Shown piece by piece: positions 1-8,611 of a stretch of DNA of 64,000 nt. Under the pieces are notes generated by a model, which saw only the letters and a program-made list of their open reading frames with translations, had not been told where the DNA came from and ran no database searches. How positions within the stretch are numbered: position 1 is the first letter of the stretch; every line of letters starts with the position of its first letter. Source of the stretch: Anaerolineales bacterium. Lineage in GTDB: Bacteria; Chloroflexota; Anaerolineae; Anaerolineales; Villigracilaceae. The DNA lies in the NCBI GenBank assembly GCA_016789205.1, contig JAEURF010000001.1:17000-80999 (forward strand). Reading direction: 5' to 3'. A program made the position numbers and the translations under genes.

Positions 1-1588
1 CAGAAGCAAGTACACCCTGAGTTTGAGCCGCACGTACAACTGCTTGCGCAAGTGGATGTGCGGAACGTGATTCTGCTCCAGCGGCAATAGACAATACTTC
101 ATTTTCTTTTTTACCAGATTCAGAAAATGCTATTACATCTGTTACTTCTGGATGACCATGTGTAATGGTTCCTGTTTTGTCAAAAGCAATAGCTTTAAGT
201 CGCCCAAGATTTTCAAGGTGTGTGCCACCTTTTACTAATACACCGTTTCGCGCGGCTTGTGCCACACCTGCAAGAATCGAAGCAGGCGTGCCCAGTGCAA
301 GCGCACAAGGTGATGCGGCGACTAATAAAGTCATAGCTCGAAGGAATGATTCGCGAAATGGAAAACCGAACAATGGTGGAACGACGATTATTAACGCAGT
401 GAGAATCAACACAGCAGGCACAAAGACGCGCTCAAATTTTTCAACAGTTTGTTGCGTGGGTGATTTTTGCGCCTGCGCTTCTTCAACCATTTTCATCACA
501 CGCGCAAGGGTTGAGTCCTTTGCAAGACGAGTTACTTTTACTTCTAATGCACCTTCACCATTAACAGTACTAGCAAACACATTATCACTTGTGGTTTTAT
601 CCACAGGTAGTGATTCACCGGTTACTGATGATTGGTCAATACCGGATTGCCCGCTTAAGATAATTCCATCAACAGGAATACGAACGCCTGGGCGAACAAT
701 TACAATATCATCTAGTTGAAGCGATTCAACAGGAAGTTCTTGTTCTTTGTTATCACGACGAACGAGTGCGACCTTAGGTGCGAGGTCTGCGAGGGCACGA
801 ACTGCACGACGAGCACGATCTAGTGCGCGTTCTTCCAACGAATGACCAAGACTGAAAAGGAAAAGCAACAATGCGCCTTCTGCAAATTCGCCGAGGAATG
901 CTGCGCCAATTGCGGCGACAACCATTAATCCATCAGTATCAAAATGTTTTTCTCTCAAAGCGTGCCACGCATGGCGTGCAATATCCCAACCGCCGAAGAG
1001 ATAAGCTGATATATAAAACCCGATACTTAAAAGATTTGGGAAGTTTAATAATAAACCACCTAGCCACCCAATCAGCAACAATAAGCCTGATAGTAAACTA
1101 AATAGTAATTCACGATTTTCTTGCAACCGTGCTTGAAATCCATCCAGTGGAATTTGATACCCTAATGAACGGATTCTTTTTTCAATAGCGGCGCGGCTTA
1201 TTTTTTGATTGTCATATTCAATCCACATTTTTTCAGCAGGGTAGTTGACATTGACAGATAGCACGCCATCCATCCGCCCGACGCTGTGTTCAATCACAAG
1301 ACTACAATCAGAACAATCCATATTTTCGATAGGAATTGATTCGTGATGAAAGCGGTTGATGATTTCTACCCCTGCACGTTCTGCAAGGCGTTTTACATCG
1401 GATAAGGTTAAGAGATTCGGGTCATAGTGTAGACATAAATCTATGGGTGTTTTGTCACGCTTAATATGGGCGCGTAAGATACCTTTATAGTTTTGAAGTG
1501 ATGTTTCGAGACGAACAAGACATTCATCTTTTTCATTTTCAATGCCTGGTAAGAGTAGTGGGATTTCAAGATCAATTGTTTGTTCCAT
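1..1588 (-). CDS. P1B-type heavy-metal-transporting ATPase (partial, C-terminus outside window)
   Basis: Membrane pump that couples ATP hydrolysis to export of a divalent metal. The gene starts at 1588 and runs off the left edge, so only about 529 residues are visible. In order they show an N-terminal HMA-like domain with a CSDC metal site (Cys92, Cys95), membrane segments, the TGES actuator loop, an SPC motif in the transport helix near residue 425 and the phosphorylation motif DKTGT near 469, followed by a SxHPL segment of the nucleotide domain. SPC rather than CPC is typical of the P1B-4 group (Co/Zn/Fe), so copper is unlikely. It is the third gene after an ArsR/SmtB regulator with a zinc-type site, which supports Zn/Co/Cd efflux. 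The exact metal is inferred. Confidence 0.9.
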   Translation of the reverse strand, partial: MEQTIDLEIPLLLPGIENEKDECLVRLETSLQNYKGILRAHIKRDKTPIDLCLHYDPNLLTLSDVKRLAERAGVEIINRFHHESIPIENMDCSDCSLVIEHSVGRMDGVLSVNVNYPAEKMWIEYDNQKISRAAIEKRIRSLGYQIPLDGFQARLQENRELLFSLLSGLLLLIGWLGGLLLNFPNLLSIGFYISAYLFGGWDIARHAWHALREKHFDTDGLMVVAAIGAAFLGEFAEGALLLFLFSLGHSLEERALDRARRAVRALADLAPKVALVRRDNKEQELPVESLQLDDIVIVRPGVRIPVDGIILSGQSGIDQSSVTGESLPVDKTTSDNVFASTVNGEGALEVKVTRLAKDSTLARVMKMVEEAQAQKSPTQQTVEKFERVFVPAVLILTALIIVVPPLFGFPFRESFLRAMTLLVAASPCALALGTPASILAGVAQAARNGVLVKGGTHLENLGRLKAIAFDKTGTITHGHPEVTDVIAFSESGKKENEVLSIAAGAESRSAHPLAQAVVRAAQTQGVLAS

Positions 1589-1695
1589 AATATAATTCCA
1601 TTTCAAATTTTAATAAATACAAGTTATACAAAGTCCAAAAGATGATTTTGGTTTTTATATAGGATATGAAGAGAAAACCTGTCTCGTATGTAAAA

Positions 1696-1947
1696 TTAAA
1701 ATGTCGGAGGGTGGGAAATTTTTGCGCTTAGATTAAAAGCACGGGTGCTATCCCGTATTTGCGTAATTGCAGTGGCGGGCGTTTGGGTGAATGTTTGTGC
1801 TTGTTCGTGTTGAGCGATGACACTATGGATTGAGCAGTTGGATTCCTGAGTAACATGAGATGTATTATCGGCAGATAAAAACCAGTGGTTTGATGCGCCC
1901 ATAATCAGGAGAAAAAGCAGCAAAGTGAGAATAAGTCGTCGAGTCAA
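1696..1947 (-). CDS. small exported or membrane-anchored hypothetical protein
   Basis: Unrecognised product of about 84 residues. A basic start (LTRR) is followed by a strongly hydrophobic helix of about 16 residues (LILTLLLFLLIMG) and a polar tail with one Cys and several His/Gln/Thr, as for a small exported protein. I place the start at the TTG at 1947, which follows a weak AGGA; an in-frame ATG at 2001 would overlap the ArsR gene by 44 nt. The gene lies 10 nt behind the ArsR gene and ahead of the metal ATPase on the same strand, so it is probably co-transcribed and metal-related. Its function is unknown. Confidence 0.5.
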   Translation of the reverse strand: MTRRLILTLLLFLLIMGASNHWFLSADNTSHVTQESNCSIHSVIAQHEQAQTFTQTPATAITQIRDSTRAFNLSAKISHPPTF

Positions 1948-1957
1948 GGCAATCCTA

Positions 1958-2248
1958 TTAGCCGTGCTGTACGTGGTCAAGGCCACGATGGAAAAGTTCA
2001 ATCACATGCTTATCATCAAGTGAGTAAAAGACCTGCCTGCCTGATTTTCGCGCACGGACAAGCCGCATTTGCCGTAATCCACGCAATTGATGGGATACTG
2101 CCGATTCAGTCATATTAAGTTCTTCGGCCAGTGAACTAACACGTGTCTCTCCTTCAATGAGTAAAGAGATGATGCGTACACGGCTGGCATCGCTTAAGGC
2201 GCTGAATAACTCAGCAAGTTGAATGGCATTGATATCCGTAAGTTTCAT
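1958..2248 (-). CDS. ArsR/SmtB-family metal-sensing repressor (CzrA-like zinc site)
   Basis: Winged-helix repressor of 96 residues that should leave DNA when it binds metal. The recognition region (NMTESAVSHQLRGLRQM, about 45-61) fits the ArsR fold. The alpha3 Cys box of ArsR/CadC is missing. The C-terminal helix has Asp79, His81, His92 and His95, exactly the D-x-H-x10-H-x2-H spacing of the alpha5 Zn/Co site in SmtB/CzrA. It is the first gene of a three-gene run ending in the P1B ATPase. A 22-bp imperfect palindrome sits 6 bp upstream of the start, so autoregulation is likely. Confidence 0.9.
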   Translation of the reverse strand: MKLTDINAIQLAELFSALSDASRVRIISLLIEGETRVSSLAEELNMTESAVSHQLRGLRQMRLVRARKSGRQVFYSLDDKHVIELFHRGLDHVQHG

Positions 2249-2253
2249 ACTAT

Positions 2254-2275
2254 TGAATAGTTGAGCAAGTATTCA
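2254..2275. promoter_or_regulatory. probable ArsR/SmtB operator
   Basis: Imperfect palindrome with arms TGAATAgTTG and CAAgTATTCA around a 2-bp centre; 18 of 22 positions are self-complementary. It lies 6-27 bp upstream of the ArsR start. Spacing and the TGAAT/ATTCA ends resemble known SmtB/CzrA 12-2-12 operators. The match is seen in sequence; binding is inferred. Confidence 0.7.
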
Positions 2276-2362
2276 TATATTACTCGACAAAAAAAAGACT
2301 GTCAAGATCCCATTATTTCTGTGTTGTCGCGTGTGGATATCGAATTTCAATAACTTTCCATT

Positions 2363-2938
2363 CTAAGACTCAAATGCATCACGAATCGCCGCACGTTGTA
2401 ATAGATGTAAGGTTTCTGCGAGCTTCTCAGGAGTATAGGGGCGGCGTTTTTCAAGCCACCACTGTAGCAACGTAAGCTGTGCGCCAGCAAGGTAATTTGC
2501 TAACACATCAAATGGAATGAGGCTATCAGACTCTATAAAATCTGTACGTAACATCGTTTCGATGTACTGAGCATTCCAATCACGCATTTTTCGCAGGCTT
2601 TCTCTGTTCTGAAAAATAGGATACAGGTGTGTCCGCCCATCTTGAAGGTGCTTATATGCGGCTGTCATTCCGTGTGGAGTTTCAGGGGAGAGTAGTTCTT
2701 TACGAGATAGTGAATAAAGTATTCTGGAATCAAACGCGTTGATCATGGCTTTGTGACAATTCGTAAACAAGTCATCTTTGCTGTTATAGTGCAAATAAAA
2801 GGTGGTCCTGCCAAGATTGGCACGGTCCACAATGTCTTGAATCGTAATTTCATCGTATTCATGTTCTTGAATCAATTCAATTAGCGTTTTTTGTAAAAGT
2901 TCTTGTGTGCGTTGCACTCGTCGATCGGTCTTTCTCAT
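2363..2938 (-). CDS. TetR/AcrR-family transcriptional regulator
   Basis: Repressor of 191 residues. The N-terminus (RTQELLQKTLIELI, then ITIQDIVDRANLGRTTFYLH at about 32-51) is a classic TetR helix-turn-helix, and the remainder is a helical ligand and dimer domain with no recognisable ligand signature. The 30-bp region upstream holds a perfect 10-bp inverted repeat, the likely operator. The gene is divergent from a 56-residue membrane peptide gene and a four-helix membrane protein gene, which are its likely targets. The ligand is unknown; location among metal genes does not by itself show metal sensing. Confidence 0.88.
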   Translation of the reverse strand: MRKTDRRVQRTQELLQKTLIELIQEHEYDEITIQDIVDRANLGRTTFYLHYNSKDDLFTNCHKAMINAFDSRILYSLSRKELLSPETPHGMTAAYKHLQDGRTHLYPIFQNRESLRKMRDWNAQYIETMLRTDFIESDSLIPFDVLANYLAGAQLTLLQWWLEKRRPYTPEKLAETLHLLQRAAIRDAFES

Positions 2939-2960
2939 AAAATATCCTTATCTTGCAAGA

Positions 2961-2990
2961 TTATGAACAATATCATTGAATTGTTCATAA
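2961..2990. promoter_or_regulatory. inverted repeat, probable TetR operator
   Basis: Perfect inverted repeat TTATGAACAA / TTGTTCATAA with a 10-bp spacer, in the intergenic region between the divergent TetR gene and the small membrane-protein genes. Position and symmetry suit a TetR-family operator controlling both sides. Confidence 0.65.
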
Positions 2991-3084
2991 AACCACAGAT
3001 TCTTTATGATGCTTATTGATTTCATTCGCAAAATACTGTACCATCCACAATTGAAATTCTAAAAATAAACTTGGAGAAACTATC

Positions 3085-3255
3085 ATGTCAGAAAATCAAA
3101 ACGACCCACACCGTGGAATCCCTCCCGGCACACCCCGCTGGGTGAAAGCAATGATCATTCTCTTCATTGTATTGATCATAATAATAGTCATTATGCATTT
3201 AACTGGTAATAGTTTTGGTGGTCATAATATGTCATTTACAACAGATTGGCTTTAA
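3085..3255 (+). CDS. small single-helix membrane protein (56 aa)
   Basis: Short gene with a clear ribosome site (TTGGAG, 9 nt before ATG). The product has a polar N-terminus (about 20 residues, PxGxPRW before the membrane) and one transmembrane helix of Ile/Val/Leu (about 23-38), then a short tail with two His. It ends 4 nt before the next membrane-protein gene, so the two form an operon facing the TetR gene. Function unknown. Ribosome site, codon structure and spacing support a real gene. Confidence 0.65.
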   Translation: MSENQNDPHRGIPPGTPRWVKAMIILFIVLIIIIVIMHLTGNSFGGHNMSFTTDWL

Positions 3256-3259
3256 AAGA

Positions 3260-3790
3260 ATGTCTCGTGGTCTTCGTAAATTTGTATTGACTGCACATGT
3301 GGTTTTCACAGTAAGTTGGCTGGGTGCAGTCCTTGTTTTTTTAGTTCTTGCAATCTCTGGCATAACTAGCAAAGATATTCTTTTAATAAGGTCAGATTAT
3401 CTCGCGATGGAATTAATTGCTCGCTTTGTAATCGTTCCGTTAAGCTTTGCTCCACTCATTACAGGACCTATTTTGTCACTAGGAACTCCATGGGGTTTGT
3501 TTCGGCATTATTGGATACTAGTAAAGCTCGTAATCACTATTCTTTGTACAGGGATCATGCAATTGCATATGCAACCGATTAATCATTTAGCAGATATTGC
3601 AATACAGGTTGGCGTATTCAGTGATGATTTATATAAAATGCAAGTTCAAATGGTGATTGCATCCAGTGCAGCTCTAATCGCATTAATCATCACAACTGTG
3701 CTGGCAGTTTACAAACCACGAGGGATGACAACTTATGGTTGGCGTAAACAATATGAAGAGCGTATTACATCATCAGAAATAGATACCTAA
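3260..3790 (+). CDS. four-helix membrane protein, DUF2269-like
   Basis: Integral membrane protein of about 176 residues with four hydrophobic segments. The first carries the HVVFTVSWLGAVLVF pattern seen in DUF2269-type proteins; the last ends just before a basic cytoplasmic tail (YKPRGMTTYGWRK). I chose the ATG at 3260 because the longer form from 3215 would overlap the preceding 56-residue gene. Downstream partner of that gene and probably regulated by the divergent TetR. The family assignment is by resemblance only; no biochemical role can be stated. Confidence 0.7.
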   Translation: MSRGLRKFVLTAHVVFTVSWLGAVLVFLVLAISGITSKDILLIRSDYLAMELIARFVIVPLSFAPLITGPILSLGTPWGLFRHYWILVKLVITILCTGIMQLHMQPINHLADIAIQVGVFSDDLYKMQVQMVIASSAALIALIITTVLAVYKPRGMTTYGWRKQYEERITSSEIDT

Positions 3791-3814
3791 TCTAAAATTC
3801 AAATCAAAGTTTAG

Positions 3815-6280
3815 TTATATTTTCACACTTCGTAATCGCAAACTATTTGTTACCACAAAGACACTGCTAAATGCCATAGCACCAGCCGCAAGCATCGGGT
3901 TTAAATATCCGAGTGCAGCGGCGGGAATTAACACTACGTTATAGAAAAATGCCCAGAACAGATTTTGTTTAATGGTTGATAATGTTTTTCGTGATAAGTT
4001 AATTGCTTTTGCAACACCGCGCAAATCGCCACTCATTAAAGTAATCGGTGCCGCCGCCATCGCAACATCGGTTCCAGTACCAATTGCTAAACCGACATCC
4101 GCTTGGGCAAGTGCCGGGGCATCGTTTACTCCATCACCGACCATGGCAACGATATTCGTAATTCGCGATTCGTGATTCGTAATTTGAAGTTTCTTAACTT
4201 CAGAAGATTTTCCTTCTGGTAAAACTTCCGCAAGCACAGTATCAACACCTACCTGTTTGGCAATTGCTTCGGCAGTTTTTTGGTTATCACCTGTCATCAT
4301 CACCACTTGCAGATTCATTTTATGTAAATCTGCAATTGCATCTTTTGATGATTCCTTAATTGTGTCTGCTACAGCAATGATTCCAGCAAATTGATTATCA
4401 ATCGCAACTAACATGGCAGTCTTGGCTTCTGATTGCAAACGCGATATTTCAGATTCAAAATCCGCAATTTGGATTCCTTTATCTGCAAACATTTTTTTAT
4501 TCCCAACCATCACGCTTTGTGACTCGACCTCAGCCTGCACGCCAAACCCAGGGGTTGATTTGAACCCCGATATTTCTGCCAAACTTAATCCGCGTGTAGT
4601 AGCTTCTGCCCAAATCGCTTCGCCGAGTGGATGTTCAGAGCCACGTTCAACAGATGCGGCGAGTCTTAATAATTCGTTATCCGTAATGCGTAATTCGTAA
4701 CTTGTATCTTGTAACTTGCTACTTCTCACTATATCTGTAACTGCTGGTTGACCTTTTGTAATCGTGCCAGTCTTATCTAATACAACAACATTTACATTGC
4801 CTGCACGTTCTAGGGCTTCACTATTTTTGAACAAGACTCCAATTTCTGCGCCTTTGCCAGAACCGACCATAATTGCTGTTGGTGTAGCAAGTCCCATCGC
4901 GCAAGGACATGCAATTACTAAAACTGCAACCATATTAATCAAACCAATCGTGAATGGAGAATCGGTAAATTGGTAATTGGTAAGTGGAACAATGAAATAC
5001 CAGGCTGCAAAAGTCAGTAAAGCAATCACAATTACGATTGGCACGAACACAGCCGATACTTGATCTGCTAGCTTTTGAATCGGTGCTTTGCTTCCTTGTG
5101 CATCTTCAACTAATTTAATAATTCTTGCTAAAGCAGTTTCTCTGCCAACTTTCGTGGCTTCAAATTTAATCAAGCCAAGTTTGTTTAAGGTTGCGCCTAT
5201 CACTGAATCGCCTTGATTCTTTTCCACAGGCAATGATTCACCCGTCAGCATTGATTCGTCTATCGAGCTTCGTCCTTCGATGATGACACCATCTACTGGA
5301 ATGGTTTCACCTGGTTTTACTAGCACAATGTCACCGACAAGAACAGAGTCAATTGAAACAGAAACCTCTGCCCCGTCGCGAATGAGGCGTGCGGTTTTGG
5401 GTCTGAGTCCAATTAATTTTTTAATAGCTTCGGAGGTTCGTCCTTTGGCACGGGCTTCTAAAAATTTTCCGAGCCGAATCAAAACGATGATGACCGCGGC
5501 TGTTTCAAAATAAACATGCCCAGAAAGTGCGCCAAACGCAATAAAGATTGAATAAAAATAAGCAACTGATGTGCCCATAGCGATTAGCACATCCATATTT
5601 GCAGAGCCATTGCGAAGAGATTTATATGCGCCAACATAATATTGCCACCCGACATAAAATTGAACAGGCGCGGCAACTAACATCATCGAAATATTTACCC
5701 AACTTTCATGCGCCCAATGACCTAAGATATTAAAATCGCGCAACATGGAAAAAACAAAAAGTGGAATTGTAAAAATTAAACCAATGATGAACAATCGTTT
5801 TTGTTCATTGATTTCGTGTTCGCGGGCTTTGGCTTCGACATCTTCACTTTCGTTGCCGAGTTCTACCGCTTCAAAACCTGTGTTTGTAACAGTTCGTCGA
5901 ATTTCGGCTTGGGTGATGATGGTGGGAATATATTTTATTTTTGCTTTTTCATTGGCAACATTGACGCTGGCTTCTAACACGCCATCTAGTTTTGACAAAG
6001 CAGTTTCAAGAATGCGGGCATCGTTATCATCTGATAATCTTTTGATGATTAATTCAGCATCTCCAGTAGCAACGCCGTAGCCCGCACGGTCTACTCGTGC
6101 AATAAAATCTTTTATTTGGAGTTTTGAATCATCATAGTCTACTGTGGCACGTTCAGACGAAAGATTTACGACAGCAGAATTCACGCCATCTAGCTTTTTT
6201 AGATTGCGTTCTACGGTGGCGACACAGTTGGCACAAGTCATGCCTGTGATAGGGAGGGTAAGTTGTTTAGAGGTAGACAT
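3815..6280 (-). CDS. copA: copper-exporting P1B-1 ATPase CopA
   Basis: Cu(I) efflux pump of 821 residues. It has a first HMA domain with the metal site MTCANC (14-19), a second HMA domain (about 78-150) that has lost its CxxC, eight predicted membrane helices, TGES, the transport-site CPC (458-460), DKTGT (from 501), SEHPLGEA and GDGVNDAP (about 714). Its start follows the stop of the Lgt-like gene with no gap (TAA then ATG), so it is the last gene of the csoR operon. Odd point: three short stretches in extracytoplasmic or N-domain loops are tandem 7-bp repeats read in frame (see the repeat entries). Paralogue CopB in the same operon lacks them. Confidence 0.95.
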   Translation of the reverse strand: MSTSKQLTLPITGMTCANCVATVERNLKKLDGVNSAVVNLSSERATVDYDDSKLQIKDFIARVDRAGYGVATGDAELIIKRLSDDNDARILETALSKLDGVLEASVNVANEKAKIKYIPTIITQAEIRRTVTNTGFEAVELGNESEDVEAKAREHEINEQKRLFIIGLIFTIPLFVFSMLRDFNILGHWAHESWVNISMMLVAAPVQFYVGWQYYVGAYKSLRNGSANMDVLIAMGTSVAYFYSIFIAFGALSGHVYFETAAVIIVLIRLGKFLEARAKGRTSEAIKKLIGLRPKTARLIRDGAEVSVSIDSVLVGDIVLVKPGETIPVDGVIIEGRSSIDESMLTGESLPVEKNQGDSVIGATLNKLGLIKFEATKVGRETALARIIKLVEDAQGSKAPIQKLADQVSAVFVPIVIVIALLTFAAWYFIVPLTNYQFTDSPFTIGLINMVAVLVIACPCAMGLATPTAIMVGSGKGAEIGVLFKNSEALERAGNVNVVVLDKTGTITKGQPAVTDIVRSSKLQDTSYELRITDNELLRLAASVERGSEHPLGEAIWAEATTRGLSLAEISGFKSTPGFGVQAEVESQSVMVGNKKMFADKGIQIADFESEISRLQSEAKTAMLVAIDNQFAGIIAVADTIKESSKDAIADLHKMNLQVVMMTGDNQKTAEAIAKQVGVDTVLAEVLPEGKSSEVKKLQITNHESRITNIVAMVGDGVNDAPALAQADVGLAIGTGTDVAMAAAPITLMSGDLRGVAKAINLSRKTLSTIKQNLFWAFFYNVVLIPAAALGYLNPMLAAGAMAFSSVFVVTNSLRLRSVKI
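4154..4188. repeat. tandem heptamer repeat inside copA (copy 1)
   Basis: Five 7-bp units of the type ATTCGTA/ATTCGCG/ATTCGTG. On the coding strand they encode the segment around [10 protein letters not shown] just before GDGVNDAP. The same unit type recurs at 4671-4726. Confidence 0.75.
4671..4726. repeat. tandem heptamer repeat inside copA (copy 2)
   Basis: About eight degenerate 7-bp units (AATTCGT, TATCCGT, AATGCGT, AATTCGT, AACTTGT, ATCTTGT, AACTTGC, TACTTCT), read in frame as the segment around [11 protein letters not shown] in the nucleotide-binding domain between DKTG and SEHP. Confidence 0.75.
4952..4986. repeat. tandem heptamer repeat inside copA (copy 3)
   Basis: About five 7-bp units (GAATGGA, GAATCGG, TAAATTG, GTAATTG, GTAAGTG), encoding [12 protein letters not shown] in a loop between membrane helices ahead of the CPC helix. 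A different unit from the other two copies. Confidence 0.65.
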
Positions 6281-7039
6281 TTATTTTTTACTTTCTGAAA
6301 TATTTTTTTTAAATTCGATTTTATTAATAATGATTTGGTTTATGAAGTAAAGGCTTATTATCATGATGAGGAAGGCTATAATTTGTGCTACTCGAAGTCC
6401 TGCGAACCAGTAATTGCTATCTCCTCGAAAGGCTTCGAGAAAAATACTAGCCAAAGAAGAAAGTACAACTAGAAATAAAAAGTTTATGCCTTTTCCATCA
6501 TGGTGTAGGATTCTTTTTTGAATCATAAAGAATATTGCCACTGCAATGAGGGTTTCATAAAATTGAGAAGGATGGCGATATTCATTGGATAAATGAATAC
6601 CCCAAGGCAAAGTTGTTGGTGCGCCATAGGCATTTCCACTAAAAATATGGGAGATACCTACAAAAACCATAAACATCGCTAGGCCAGGTGCTGTTGCATC
6701 AAGCGCCAATAGAAAGGGAATTTTTTTTCTTTGAATCCATGATAGAAAAAAAATTAAACCAGTAGTTACGCCGAAAATTGGAGATAGGGTAGTTGGGGAT
6801 AAGGAAAACAAACTTAGAGGTTTGGAAATAAAAAGAGTTGGGAACTCTAAGGCATAACCTATTCGTCCGCCAACTGCACCAGCCAATAAACTATAAAAAA
6901 TGATGTCGTTAAGGCTAATTTTTAAATTTAACCGAGAGGCTTCTCGTTCAATAATCGAGATGCTCACCCATAATCCGATAAGTAACGACAAACTTGCCAA
7001 AGGCAAAATGAACAGACCAAGGCGCAGATATGGAAACAT
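6281..7039 (-). CDS. Lgt-like (prolipoprotein diacylglyceryl transferase family) membrane protein, probably divergent
   Basis: Polytopic membrane protein of 252 residues, close to the usual Lgt length. It keeps GGRIGY (about 57-62), PTTLPWGIHL and RHPSQFYE, and an arginine-rich C-terminal FRGD/GLRVAQ region, all Lgt signatures. The HGG motif that holds the essential His of bacterial Lgt is replaced by FGVTTG, and the GRxxNFIN Arg is also missing, so it may not carry out standard lipidation. It fits exactly between the TlpA-like gene and copA with no intergenic bases. The operon's cupredoxin has a lipobox, so a dedicated lipid-modifying or chaperone role is possible but unproven. Confidence 0.75.
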   Translation of the reverse strand: MFPYLRLGLFILPLASLSLLIGLWVSISIIEREASRLNLKISLNDIIFYSLLAGAVGGRIGYALEFPTLFISKPLSLFSLSPTTLSPIFGVTTGLIFFLSWIQRKKIPFLLALDATAPGLAMFMVFVGISHIFSGNAYGAPTTLPWGIHLSNEYRHPSQFYETLIAVAIFFMIQKRILHHDGKGINFLFLVVLSSLASIFLEAFRGDSNYWFAGLRVAQIIAFLIMIISLYFINQIIINKIEFKKNISESKK

Positions 7040-7609
7040 TTACTGTTCTTCTTTCAATAGTGCTTCTATTTTAGATTTAATAACCGTTTCACTCATCGGC
7101 CCACCAATAATTATGGTGCGGATAATTCCTTCGCGGTCAACAAAGTAAGTGGAAGGTAATGCATTGTTCTGATATAAATTCGCGACTTTTCCTTCTATAT
7201 CCAACAAAATAGGGTAGGTCAATGTAAAATCACGAACGAAATTTTTTACATTATCAATAGAATCTTGATTGGCGAGGTCTATACCAAGAATAACAATGTC
7301 TACATCTTTATATTGTTCAAAGGAATTTTGTAGAGCAGGGGTTTCAGCACGACAGGGCGGGCACCAAGTTGCCCAAAAATTAATTACTACAATTTTCCCA
7401 CGCAATGTGGAAAGTGTAATCTGGCTTCCATCTAAAGTATTTAGGGTAAAGTCGGGAGCGAGAAATCCTTCACGGGGAGCAGATACTACATCTATGATGT
7501 TTGAAGATAGATTGCGTGAGAAGTAAATCCAAAATATGCTAAATGCAATCAAAATGAATGCAGATAGCTTGAAATTTCTTACCCAATCAAAGGTGATAGT
7601 ATCGGTCAC
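7040..7609 (-). CDS. membrane-anchored thioredoxin-like protein (TlpA/ResA type)
   Basis: Extracytoplasmic thiol-disulfide oxidoreductase of 189 residues. One N-terminal membrane helix (about 13-30) is followed by an AhpC/TSA-Redoxin fold with PDFTLNTLDG and the active site WATWCPPC, then ALPSTYFVDREG with the cis-Pro region. Family members reduce disulfides for cytochrome c maturation or copper-site assembly. Placed between DUF2085 and Lgt-like genes in the copper operon with no gap to the latter, so keeping metal-binding cysteines reduced is a reasonable inferred role. Confidence 0.88.
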   Translation of the reverse strand: MTDTITFDWVRNFKLSAFILIAFSIFWIYFSRNLSSNIIDVVSAPREGFLAPDFTLNTLDGSQITLSTLRGKIVVINFWATWCPPCRAETPALQNSFEQYKDVDIVILGIDLANQDSIDNVKNFVRDFTLTYPILLDIEGKVANLYQNNALPSTYFVDREGIIRTIIIGGPMSETVIKSKIEALLKEEQ

Positions 7610-7623
7610 GAAATACGCTCTTC

Positions 7624-8370
7624 TTACTCAAAACTGAGTTGATCTAATTTTTTATTCAGTGTTTGTATTTCAAAGATATTTGGCACAACCAGCCAAATAA
7701 TTGCAAGCCCTGCTAATGTTCCTGTTATCCATCTAGCCCATGAATTGAAAGAACCTAATCCATCGCCGCTATAAAAATTTTGAGAAAAACTATTATTTGT
7801 TACTTGAACAAGCCAAAGGTTGCTATCGCGAAAGCCGTTACCAATGCCAGCAAGATCGCTGAGGGTATGTGTGCCGCCATCTAAAATTATTGGCAGCAAT
7901 AACAAAAGTGCAGTCCATAAAGAAATACCTTTTATCTTGTTTCTAAGCCAATAAAAGATGAGTGCAAAAACCCAAATGCTTGTATAAAATGAAATCATGC
8001 GGTCTGACCAAGCTACTTTCCAACCCATCGTCGAATTACCAATGAATTGGCGAAGAATCATTGGGTTAGTGGTATTTTGCCAAACTATTTGTATTTCGCT
8101 TAACGGGTACATGCTTTGCTCACCGAATATAAAAAAAGAGCGCTGTGGTAGTTGGTGGCAGAAAAAAGAATACATGAAATAAATCGTATCGCCTGAAGAT
8201 GTCCAGCCCAATTTCATCATTAAAGGTGCAAACCAAGGGATAATAACCCAAATGCCATAAACAACTAAAAATATTTTAAATAAATGATTAGACATCCAAG
8301 TTGCAATTGAATGTAAGTTCAATGTTTTAGGCGAAGTTAAAGAAATGTTACTCATCGAATCATTCATCAT
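7624..8370 (-). CDS. DUF2085 membrane protein
   Basis: Integral membrane protein of about 248 residues with five or so hydrophobic helices. The segment FFCHQLPQRSFFIFG followed by YPLSE is the DUF2085 signature, and a later LDGGTHTLSDLAG is also typical. The start is uncertain: ATG at 8370 overlaps the end of the YHS gene, and ATG at 8355 is an alternative. Conserved His and Cys could bind metal, but no function is established. Seventh gene of the copper operon. Confidence 0.78.
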   Translation of the reverse strand: MMNDSMSNISLTSPKTLNLHSIATWMSNHLFKIFLVVYGIWVIIPWFAPLMMKLGWTSSGDTIYFMYSFFCHQLPQRSFFIFGEQSMYPLSEIQIVWQNTTNPMILRQFIGNSTMGWKVAWSDRMISFYTSIWVFALIFYWLRNKIKGISLWTALLLLLPIILDGGTHTLSDLAGIGNGFRDSNLWLVQVTNNSFSQNFYSGDGLGSFNSWARWITGTLAGLAIIWLVVPNIFEIQTLNKKLDQLSFE

Positions 8371-8611
8371 CCAGTGGATGTTCAATCTCTCCTGCAATGA
8401 AAGCATTTGGGTTTTCCTCAAACACACGCAAACAAGCACGGGTACAGAAATATATCTGCTCGCCTTCATAAATAGCGGAAGGAAAGCCTGCGGTGTCTTT
8501 TATTTTCCCGCCACAGACAGTTTTCGCAAGCGGTTTTTGTAGGTTATCGAGTGATGTTTCTAACAATTCGTATTTAGTCCATTGATGAAGAGTGGTTATG
8601 TGAATGTTCAT
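8360..8611 (-). CDS. second YHS-like metal-binding protein
   Basis: About 83 residues. The centre reads TVCGGKIKDTAGFP then IYFCTRACLRVFEENPNAF, a YHS/TRASH-like treble-clef domain with a CGG and a CxxxC cluster. I place the start at ATG 8611, inside the end of the first YHS gene (38-nt overlap, different frame); the start lacks a good ribosome site, so translational coupling is likely. Small YHS proteins in copper operons probably bind or sense Cu. The longer reading from 8749 would overlap the whole first YHS gene. Confidence 0.68.
   Translation of the reverse strand: MNIHITTLHQWTKYELLETSLDNLQKPLAKTVCGGKIKDTAGFPSAIYEGEQIYFCTRACLRVFEENPNAFIAGEIEHPLDDE

Noticed and set aside
165..719. Plus-strand open frame of 184 codons
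   Set aside because: It is the reverse-complement shadow of the P1B ATPase, whose DKTGT, TGES and SPC motifs are on the minus strand.
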